Part shown: positions 1-4,810 of the stretch, piece after piece | How the letters are laid out: each line of letters begins with the position of its first letter | How positions within the stretch are numbered: the first letter of the stretch is position 1 | Assembly (NCBI GenBank): GCA_003555185.1 | Contig: PWFZ01000011.1 | Coordinates: 1-5,631, forward strand | Direction of reading: 5' to 3' | DNA from: Balneolaceae bacterium | Lineage (GTDB): Bacteria > Bacteroidota > Rhodothermia > Balneolales > Balneolaceae | Length of the DNA: 5,631 nucleotides | Notes under the pieces: model-generated | Seen by the model: only the letters and a program-made list of their open reading frames with translations | Told to the model about the DNA's origin: nothing | Databases searched by the model: none | Translations under genes and position numbers: made by a program

Positions 1-51
1 CAGAAAAGTGGGTTGACCGGGATCATACGTTTTGAAAATGGGATCAGCCAT
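1..51 (-). CDS. IS1182-like transposase, N-terminal fragment (runs off the left edge)
   Basis: Reading the minus strand from an ATG at 51-49 gives 17 codons to the window edge, MADPIFKTYDPGQPTFL. The pattern F-K-x-Y-x-x-x-Q-x-x-x-L right after the start is how transposases of the IS1182 family characteristically begin, usually continuing into a 'LPPSLEELIPENHPVR'-type stretch, which would lie outside this window. Such proteins are DDE-type transposases that move their own insertion sequence. Only the extreme N-terminus is visible, so no catalytic residue can be checked and it is unknown whether the gene is intact. The stretch of the opposite strand that is open to a TAA at 76-78 encodes nothing I recognise. 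The family call rests on recalled sequence similarity over 17 residues and is therefore moderate. Confidence 0.55.
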   Translation of the reverse strand, partial: MADPIFKTYDPGQPTFL

Positions 52-188
52 AGAATTAGATCATATGTTATTATTTAACAACATCTTAAGATATGAAAAC
101 ACCATAAATAATTCACCTGAAATACATCTTTATCCTGATTACAGGCCACTTTTTTAGTATGTTTTACATACCCTTTTTGGACAGCCTC
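1..188 (-). mobile_element. Probable 5' end of an insertion sequence, with candidate terminal repeat near 179-188
   Basis: The segment upstream of the transposase start (52-188) has no ORF and holds several symmetric sequences: ATCTTAAGAT at 83-92, a perfect 10-bp palindrome, and GTATGT-TTT-ACATAC at 157-171, a perfect 6-bp stem. Read on the minus strand the left boundary would begin GAGGCTGTCC (188-179) followed by a run of A, which resembles the terminal inverted repeats of IS1182-type elements. The opposite end is outside the window, so neither the matching inverted repeat nor a target duplication can be seen. The boundary is inferred. If correct, the element inserted about 33 bp beyond the stop codon of the DUF4159 gene and did not break it. 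Confidence 0.4.
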
Positions 189-221
189 AGATTTTAAATA
201 CCCTTTCTTTAACACAACCAC

Positions 222-893
222 CTAAGGAGAGTTAAAAACATACACCAAAAGATTCACCCCAAATTGAAGCGCAGCTTCTGTGATGTCTGCGGGGTTGTCG
301 TGCTCGTCGTATGCCCAGCCATCAGATGGGTTCGATTCGTACGTATAGAGCAACACCATCCGCCCATTTCGGTAGACTCCAAACGCCTGGGGTGCTTTTC
401 CGTCGTGCTCATGAACTTTGGGCGGACGGCCTTCAGAAAAAGTAAAGACATTATTGTATATAGGATGATCAGGCGGCAGCTCAAAAAACTCCTCATCAGG
501 AAAAATATCTTTTAAAATCGGGCGGACGTATTGATCCATTCCATAATCATCGTCCACGTGTAAAAACCCACCATTTTCGAGGTAGCGCCTAAGATTTGAC
601 ATCTCAGCATCGTTTACGCTAATATTTCCGTGCCCCGTCATAAAAAGAAAAGGATAGTTGAAAATATCACGGCTCCCGAGGGCCACATCATCATAACGCT
701 CATTGATGGTAATGGGCACCTGATCTTTTGTAAACCGGATTAAATTACGAAGTGCTGTCGGTGAGCTGTACCAATCCCCCCCTCCGCGGTATTGAACACG
801 TGCAATTTCAAATTCGCCATTGCTTTGGGCTTCCAAAACCGGGACTAATCCAATGGGAAGAATAAATAAGAGTATTGCGATTAAATATTTCAT
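222..893 (-). CDS. Secreted DUF4159 domain protein, function unknown
   Basis: This 223-residue protein begins with a signal peptide (basic K2, hydrophobic residues 4-20, probable signal peptidase I cut after A22 in L-E-A-Q). Most of the rest is one DUF4159 domain. The signs are the opening 'ARVQYRGGGDWY' stretch (residues 31-42), 'FLFMTGHG' (82-89), the glycine/acid cluster 'NGGFLHVDDDYG' (107-118), 'DHPIYNNVF' (142-150), and 'KVHEHDGK' with 'DGWAYDEHDNP' (159-166, 191-201). As I recall, DUF4159 is related to the ThuA/class-I glutamine-amidotransferase-like fold, but no activity is established. The many conserved His and Asp residues could suit metal or ligand binding; that is inference. The protein should act in the periplasm or outside the cell. 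The ATG at 893 is the only start that preserves the signal peptide, and no Shine-Dalgarno sequence precedes it. Homologues often sit with MoxR ATPase, DUF58 and von Willebrand genes; none is seen here. Family certain, function unknown. Confidence 0.88.
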   Translation of the reverse strand: MKYLIAILLFILPIGLVPVLEAQSNGEFEIARVQYRGGGDWYSSPTALRNLIRFTKDQVPITINERYDDVALGSRDIFNYPFLFMTGHGNISVNDAEMSNLRRYLENGGFLHVDDDYGMDQYVRPILKDIFPDEEFFELPPDHPIYNNVFTFSEGRPPKVHEHDGKAPQAFGVYRNGRMVLLYTYESNPSDGWAYDEHDNPADITEAALQFGVNLLVYVFNSP

Positions 894-953
894 TGCTTGT
901 TACAGGTTGTAATCAAATGTACATAGGGTGCTTAGCAAAATGATTGGGAGTTC

Positions 954-1046
954 TTCGACTTCATTCGTCACGATGTTCCTCATTGCGCTCAGAATGACGT
1001 CATCCGTCACGCTGAGCGTCCCGAAATCCTTCGGAATGAAGCCGAA
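954..1046. repeat. Two-unit inverted palindromic intergenic repeat
   Basis: Two related units face away from a shared centre near 1000-1004. The minus-strand unit has CGTCATTCTGAGCG at 999-986 and GAATGAAGTCGAA at 966-954. The plus-strand unit has CGTCACGCTGAGCG at 1005-1018 and GAATGAAGCCGAA at 1034-1046. The two blocks match at 12 of 14 and 12 of 13 positions, with interiors of 19 and 15 nt. The transcript could fold into a long hairpin. Sequences with a CGTCAxxCTGAGCG core are, from memory, common multi-copy intergenic repeats in bacteria, comparable to REP elements. This one separates the end of the cation exporter gene from the start of the DUF4159 gene; the rest of that 257-bp gap holds no gene I can see. 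It could act as a transcription terminator or mRNA stabiliser for the minus-strand genes, but no T-run follows, so that is conjecture. Confidence 0.7.
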
Positions 1047-1150
1047 ACGTCCCGGTTGTTAGATTTTGCAAAGCATTCGTAAGATAATACGGATGGCGAA
1101 AATTTATATTTTCTCAATTCACAAAACTTATTAAGTCTGCATTTCGGTTA

Positions 1151-2086
1151 TCATATAAATTCATCCAGATCTTTCTTTTTATTAGCTCCCTCCAGAATGG
1201 TGTGTGATTCATCATGAGCTTCATCCGGCTCAAGATGGATGGTAATTACGGCATCGGTGTTCAGTGCATCAATAAGTTTACGTTCTAAAGCGGTGGCTTT
1301 GTCGTGCGCTTTTTTCAGGTTGATGTCATCTTTAAACACGAGATGAAATTCTACCCAGGTGGTATTTCCCGAAGTTCTATGTCGCAGATGATGCCAATCC
1401 ATCACACCGTTGGGAAGGTCGTTTTTTAATACGTTTACTAAGGCTTTGTCTATCTCAGGGTTTCGGGTATCCATCAAACCCCGAACGGAAAACCGCAGAA
1501 GTTTATACCCTTCAAACATAATGTAGCCCGCCATCATTAAGCTCACCACCACATCAATAAACAGCCAGCCCGTAAAGTAGATTAAAACCAATGCGGTTAC
1601 AACGCCACCACTGGTCCAAACATCTGTAAGGGTATGCTTTCCGTTGCTGACGGCGATCATATTATCGTGTTTGCGCCCTACGCGAAGAACATAACTACCC
1701 AAAAAGAAATTGATCAGCGCGGCACCTACCAACAGGTAGATTCCCGTGCCCATATTCATAATTTCAATTCCTGTAATGGCACTTTCTGCGGCGTGGTAGA
1801 GAATCGTAAGCCCTGCAACAATAATAATAGCTCCCTCGGCACCAACCGATAGAAATTCTACCCGTTCGTGGCCGTAATGGTGATCATCATCAGCCGGTTT
1901 AATGCTCAAATAGTATCCGTATACCACAAACATTACGGCAAACAGATGTACCACAGATTCAGCGGCATCGGAAAGTGCTGCAGTTGAGTCGGTTATAGTA
2001 AATGCAGCAATCTTCAAAGAGAGGGAAAACATTGATACAAATAAACTAACGAGCAAAGCCCGTTTTACTTCGTCCATTTTTTTCAT
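1151..2086 (-). CDS. Cation diffusion facilitator (CDF) family divalent metal exporter
   Basis: CDF proteins exchange cytoplasmic Zn2+, Fe2+, Mn2+, Cd2+ or Co2+ for protons across the inner membrane and act as dimers. The 311-residue length and layout match E. coli YiiP: six membrane helices (about residues 9-31, 38-60, 79-99, 114-135, 152-172, 174-192), then a cytoplasmic ferredoxin-like domain (about 205-290). Metal sites align to YiiP with an offset of two residues in the membrane half. Site A is E43 and H47 in helix 2 with H151 and D155 in helix 5. Site B is D66, H69 and H73 in 'DDDHHYGH'. The C-terminal sites keep H232, H248, H261 and H284, with E286 in place of Asp. Site A is unusual, since YiiP has Asp/Asp where this protein has Glu/His; metal preference therefore cannot be read from homology. 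A His/acid-rich tail follows (291-311). The gene lies 97 bp downstream of uppP on the same strand. ATG at 2086 chosen; a second ATG three codons later is possible. Family certain, substrate unknown. Confidence 0.93.
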   Translation of the reverse strand: MKKMDEVKRALLVSLFVSMFSLSLKIAAFTITDSTAALSDAAESVVHLFAVMFVVYGYYLSIKPADDDHHYGHERVEFLSVGAEGAIIIVAGLTILYHAAESAITGIEIMNMGTGIYLLVGAALINFFLGSYVLRVGRKHDNMIAVSNGKHTLTDVWTSGGVVTALVLIYFTGWLFIDVVVSLMMAGYIMFEGYKLLRFSVRGLMDTRNPEIDKALVNVLKNDLPNGVMDWHHLRHRTSGNTTWVEFHLVFKDDINLKKAHDKATALERKLIDALNTDAVITIHLEPDEAHDESHTILEGANKKKDLDEFI

Positions 2087-2183
2087 TGGATCTGTTTAGA
2101 AGTACAAATGCAATTGATGTTTCTACAATTTACCACATATTACTCAACCTCAGAGTATTTACAGTAATTTTATTCCCCCAGTT

Positions 2184-3044
2184 TTACATGATTCCTGTTA
2201 TGGAAGAGTATGCTACTAATGCAGCCAACATCCATAAGTAATAGGAGAACACTCTGAAATGCGCTTTATAAAGAAGCTGAATGACAATTTTAAGGGCAAA
2301 AACCCCTACAATTGCCGAAACAGTAAAAGCCGTAAACATTACGGATGCCGTTAAGGTGAGTCCACCGATGGTGTACACCTCAATAGCCTGGAGAAGTGAG
2401 GCACCGAGAATGGTGGGGATGGCTATAAAAAAGCTGTACTCTGCCGCCCATTTTCTCTGCATTCCCGCAAAAAGAGCGAATGCAATTGTCATTCCACTTC
2501 GGCTTAAGCCCGGCATCAATGCAAGAGCTTGAGATGCCCCAATAATGATGGCAATGCCGATTCCAATTTCTCTCAGGCCAAGTTTTCGTGGCGGTAAATA
2601 ATCAGTCCACCACAAAATAATACCGGTTATGGTTAAGGTTCCACTTATGATAAGTGGGTTGGCAAATACACTTTCGAACAATGCCTTAAGTGGGAAACCA
2701 ATGGCGCCGGTTACAAATACCGACAGAATTCCCAGGTAGGTTAGCTTTCGGTACAGTTGCCCTTTTGAAGTACGACTTCCGGTTCTTATTTCATTAAAGC
2801 CGGACAGTGCACTCGTTATATATTTGGATAAACTATCTTTAAACACCCACGCTATAGAAACCAAAGTTCCCACATGCACAATCAGATCGAACAAAATCAT
2901 TTCCGGCGAATCGGGATCAGGCAGAACGACGCCACGGCCGATGAGAAAGTGCTGTACCAAAGCCAGATGACTGGTTGAGCTCACCGGGAAAAACATAAAT
3001 ATTCCCTGAATGATACCTAATAAAATTGCTACCCAAATGGCCAT
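2184..3044 (-). CDS. uppP: UppP/BacA-family undecaprenyl-diphosphatase with variant active site
   Basis: UppP removes one phosphate from undecaprenyl pyrophosphate at the outer face of the inner membrane, recycling the lipid carrier for peptidoglycan and polysaccharide synthesis; overexpression gives bacitracin resistance. The 286-residue, strongly hydrophobic protein has both family signatures. The first, 'GIIQGIFMFFPVSSTSH' (residues 10-26), keeps S23 and H26 (S27 and H30 in E. coli). The second, 'ALMPGLSRSGMT' (175-186), keeps S181, R182 and T186 (S173, R174 and T178), followed by a typical 'AAEYSFFIAIPTILGA' helix (200-215). The E-x-x-x-E motif of E. coli (E17, E21) is Q13 and M17 here; the codon at 2996-2994 is clearly ATG. 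The second glutamate is reported to be needed for activity, so the reaction is in some doubt. ATG at 3044 puts the first motif at the usual distance from the N-terminus. It is probably transcribed from the divergent region at 3045-3166, possibly together with the metal exporter gene. Fold and family certain, exact activity less so. Confidence 0.9.
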   Translation of the reverse strand: MAIWVAILLGIIQGIFMFFPVSSTSHLALVQHFLIGRGVVLPDPDSPEMILFDLIVHVGTLVSIAWVFKDSLSKYITSALSGFNEIRTGSRTSKGQLYRKLTYLGILSVFVTGAIGFPLKALFESVFANPLIISGTLTITGIILWWTDYLPPRKLGLREIGIGIAIIIGASQALALMPGLSRSGMTIAFALFAGMQRKWAAEYSFFIAIPTILGASLLQAIEVYTIGGLTLTASVMFTAFTVSAIVGVFALKIVIQLLYKAHFRVFSYYLWMLAALVAYSSITGIM

Positions 3045-3166
3045 TAACTTTTTGCTATCTACAGATTATTTTTTAATTACCAATAATACCAATTTTTAAA
3101 TCTCCATGTTATTTAGATTTTATAATACACTCTAATTTAAGCCCACACATTATCAATCCTAATAAA
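3045..3166. promoter_or_regulatory. Divergent intergenic region, likely promoters for uppP and the barrel-fluC genes
   Basis: This 122-bp, very AT-rich gap lies between two genes reading outward, so at least two promoters are expected. On the plus strand a TATAAT hexamer at 3121-3126 is placed for transcription from about 3133, some 34 nt before the GTG start, but there is no convincing -35 box. On the minus strand TTGGTA and TAATCT are separated by 18 nt and could be a weak promoter for uppP. The motif TTGGTA occurs twice there, spaced 3 bp apart, which could be a small operator. No fluoride riboswitch fold is recognisable. Promoter positions are weak guesses. Confidence 0.35.
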
Positions 3167-3880
3167 GTGAATTTAATCAGATTTAAAAGCTTACTTATAA
3201 TATCTTCGTTCTTCTCCATTCTACAATTTCAATCCACTGTGGAAGCACAGCAGATGTTTGTGGATGATGCGACCGTAACTACAGAACGATCATTTCAGAT
3301 AGAGACGTGGTACGGCTCCAGGGAGTCTTGGTTTTTAACCGCAATCAGCCCGGTACAGGGACTCGAAATTGGCACGGGCATTGGTGTGGATTCAAGAGAT
3401 GGATTTGATCCTTCTAACTGGATCCTCGAAGCCAAATTTGTTTCGGGTAATCTCGAAGGTGACGGTTCGGCCATTGGACTTGCCGCAGGAATTCTTCACA
3501 ACTTTGACGGGGATCTAGAAGAGTTTTTTGCCTATATCCCCTATAGCCGAATGATACTTGATGATAGTTCAGTCCTTCATTTCAATATCGGCTTTGAAGC
3601 CATTCAGAAAAATATAGGATTGGTAGGACTCGATCCATCATGGGAGTATGAGCTTATTACCGGCATTCGCGGTGACTTTGGAATTACCGACCGCTTTGCA
3701 CTCCTTGGTGAGGTTGCGGCAGCAAATTTCAGCGATGCGTTCTACCAAGGCGGACTCAGAATCACGTTGGTTCCCGATCTGCTGGAGATGGACATCACCT
3801 ACGGCGAAGGATTCAGGCGCCAGGAAACAGCTCCGGGCTTTAACATAGGAATATCATTTACGCCGGATCAAATATGGTAA
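3167..3880 (+). CDS. Secreted probable outer-membrane beta-barrel protein, unrecognised
   Basis: I do not recognise a family for this 237-residue protein. It starts at GTG (no in-frame ATG lies upstream within the gap) with a clear signal peptide: basic residues at 5 and 7, hydrophobic residues 9-21, probable cut after A27 in V-E-A-Q. The mature part consists of short alternating stretches with glycine and aromatic residues that look like amphipathic beta strands, roughly at 42-49, 54-61, 64-73, 84-92, 101-110, 118-126, 135-144, 159-168, 176-187, 193-202, 206-213 and 223-231. They are joined by acidic, Gly/Asn/Asp-rich turns, and the chain ends in an aromatic residue (W237). This fits a small outer-membrane barrel of about 12 strands. 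No lipobox, helix bundle or catalytic motif is visible. It lies 19 bp upstream of the first fluC gene, so it is probably co-transcribed with the fluoride channel pair. A role as outer-membrane porin or stress protein is inference. Confidence 0.75.
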   Translation: MNLIRFKSLLIISSFFSILQFQSTVEAQQMFVDDATVTTERSFQIETWYGSRESWFLTAISPVQGLEIGTGIGVDSRDGFDPSNWILEAKFVSGNLEGDGSAIGLAAGILHNFDGDLEEFFAYIPYSRMILDDSSVLHFNIGFEAIQKNIGLVGLDPSWEYELITGIRGDFGITDRFALLGEVAAANFSDAFYQGGLRITLVPDLLEMDITYGEGFRRQETAPGFNIGISFTPDQIW

Positions 3881-3889
3881 TTCATTACC
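3876..3889. repeat. Small inverted repeat between the barrel gene and fluC-A
   Basis: GGTAAT and ATTACC form a 6-bp inverted repeat around a 2-nt centre, overlapping the TAA stop of the upstream gene and ending 10 bp before the fluC-A ATG. It could be a minor operator or an mRNA structure modulating translation of the channel gene, or chance in AT-rich DNA. No Shine-Dalgarno sequence is visible in this gap. Confidence 0.3.
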
Positions 3890-3899
3890 TTACTGCTCT

Positions 3900-4295
3900 A
3901 TGACAGAAATCTTTTTAATTGGTCTTGGCGGTGCTATCGGCGCTATACTTCGACATCTTACCGGTAAAGTTTCGATGCGTTTTTTCGGCGTAACAAATAT
4001 TTATACAGGCACTCTATTTGCCAACCTAATCGGTTGTCTTTTTGCAGGAATACTGCTGGCGTTCTTTACACACACAGAAACAATTATTGAAGATACACGG
4101 CTATTTTTAACCATCGGTATTTTAGGTTCGTACACCACCTTTTCTACGTTTGCATTTGAAACACAGCGGCTATTTGATAAACCGCTTAAAGATCTGCTTC
4201 TGTACCTTTTCTACCAGATAGCAGGAGCATTTATAGTTCTGATTGCCGGGTATGGAATGACTGTTTGGCTGATGAGGGCACTGAATAATGTTTAA
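3900..4295 (+). CDS. crcB: CrcB/FluC fluoride channel subunit A
   Basis: FluC proteins form dual-topology dimeric channels that let toxic F- leave the cytoplasm across the inner membrane. This 131-residue protein has the family length and four membrane helices (about 3-20, 32-56, 68-86, 100-125). Landmarks are 'GGAIGAILR' with R18, 'GTLFANLIGCLFAG' (37-50) with pore Asn N42, and 'GSYTTFSTFAFE' (76-87). The last holds the phenylalanine-box residues F81 and F84 and the helix-3 break around G76-T80, which binds the central Na+ in characterised channels. All canonical residues are present. Positive charges sit mainly in the loop between helices 1 and 2 (R18, K23, R27) and that between helices 3 and 4 (R90, K94, K97), while the 2-3 loop is acidic (E60, E64, D65). 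This predicts N- and C-termini on the outside. It overlaps the next channel gene by 8 bp, consistent with translational coupling and a heterodimer. Confidence 0.94.
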   Translation: MTEIFLIGLGGAIGAILRHLTGKVSMRFFGVTNIYTGTLFANLIGCLFAGILLAFFTHTETIIEDTRLFLTIGILGSYTTFSTFAFETQRLFDKPLKDLLLYLFYQIAGAFIVLIAGYGMTVWLMRALNNV

Positions 4296-4686
4296 AAACC
4301 TGATCAGAGAAGTTCTATTTGTTGGGCTCGGCGGCATGATGGGCGCCCTGCTCAGGCACGGCACCAACACACTGTTTGCCTCAACGTTTGGCGACACCTC
4401 TTTTATTACCGCTACCACCATAGAAAATGTAGCCGGAAGTTTATTGATCGGCGTAACTTTCATTCTTATGAGCCGAAAGGATTCTCAAAACCGAATGCTT
4501 AACCTCTTTTTACTAACCGGAATGATTGGCAGCTACACTACCTACTCCGGGTTTATGGTGGAAGCATTTGTTTTGCTGCATCTATCTCCCCTTCTATTTG
4601 TGGGATATCTGTTTAGTCAGGTTTGTCTGGGGCTTATAGCAGTAGTAATTGGGATGAAAATTGTAAAGCTATTTACAAATTCTTAG
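4288..4686 (+). CDS. crcB: CrcB/FluC fluoride channel subunit B, variant pore motif
   Basis: A second, divergent FluC subunit of 132 residues with four helices (about 9-25, 40-61, 71-95, 101-127). It keeps 'GGMMGALLR' with R23, the pore Asn N47 and 'GSYTT' (81-85). The phenylalanine box reads T-Y-S-G-F: Y86 replaces the first Phe, G88 replaces the usual Thr, and F89 is kept. An acidic residue, E46, precedes N47 where subunit A has Ala. Positive charges are in the N-terminus (K3, R7), the 2-3 loop (R63, K64, R69) and the C-terminus (K124, K127), while the 3-4 loop has none. This predicts N- and C-termini inside, opposite to subunit A. The ATG overlaps the end of the upstream gene by 8 bp and has a plausible Shine-Dalgarno GAGGG at 4274-4278, unusual for this window. 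Known paired FluC genes encode oppositely oriented partners, so an antiparallel heterodimer is expected. Family certain; whether its pore residues conduct is open. Confidence 0.93.
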   Translation: MFKNLIREVLFVGLGGMMGALLRHGTNTLFASTFGDTSFITATTIENVAGSLLIGVTFILMSRKDSQNRMLNLFLLTGMIGSYTTYSGFMVEAFVLLHLSPLLFVGYLFSQVCLGLIAVVIGMKIVKLFTNS

Positions 4687-4714
4687 GATTAATTATATTG
4701 ATCGAGATAGTGCT

Positions 4715-4780
4715 AAACCTGTCAGGTTTTGTACAGCTTAGATTCATATAATTATTAATGTGAGAAACCTGACAGGCTTT
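4715..4780. repeat. AAACCTG(T/A)CAGG repeat pair, possible terminator hairpin
   Basis: AAACCTGTCAGGTTT (4715-4729) is itself a palindrome with 7-bp arms around one T. AAACCTGACAGGCTT (4765-4779) is a second, slightly imperfect copy. Because each is self-complementary, the two can also pair with each other over 15 positions with one G-T or mismatched pair, enclosing a 35-nt AT-rich loop and followed by TTTTAAAAAA-like sequence. Such AACCTGACAGGTT repeats are, from memory, frequent intergenic repeats in Bacteroidota. The placement 28 bp after the fluC-B stop suits a transcription terminator for the barrel-fluC unit. A TATAAT at 4747-4752 in the loop could serve the downstream peptidase but lacks a good -35 box. 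Confidence 0.65.
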
Positions 4781-4810
4781 TAAAAAATCAAACCATAAAT
4801 ACCTTCCAGT

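Noticed and set aside
1..78. Plus-strand open stretch ending at TAA 76-78 as the 3' end of a gene
   Set aside because: Only 25 codons are visible and they resemble nothing; the minus-strand transposase start explains the same bases better.
1634..1852. Plus-strand ORF of 72 codons inside the metal exporter gene
   Set aside because: It lies entirely antisense to a well-supported CDF gene and its translation resembles no protein family; it is a frame shadow.
2141..2157. TACTC/GAGTA hairpin between uppP and the metal exporter as a terminator
   Set aside because: The stem is only 5 bp with a 7-nt loop and no T-run, too weak to call, so the two genes may still be co-transcribed.
3045..3166. Fluoride (crcB motif) riboswitch upstream of the barrel-fluC genes
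   Set aside because: The region is very AT-rich and lacks the GC-rich pseudoknot stems and conserved loops expected of this riboswitch; none was found before fluC-A either.
4170..4463. Minus-strand ORF of 97 codons across the fluC pair
   Set aside because: It is antisense to two clear FluC genes with intact motifs and has no signal, domain or start context of its own.
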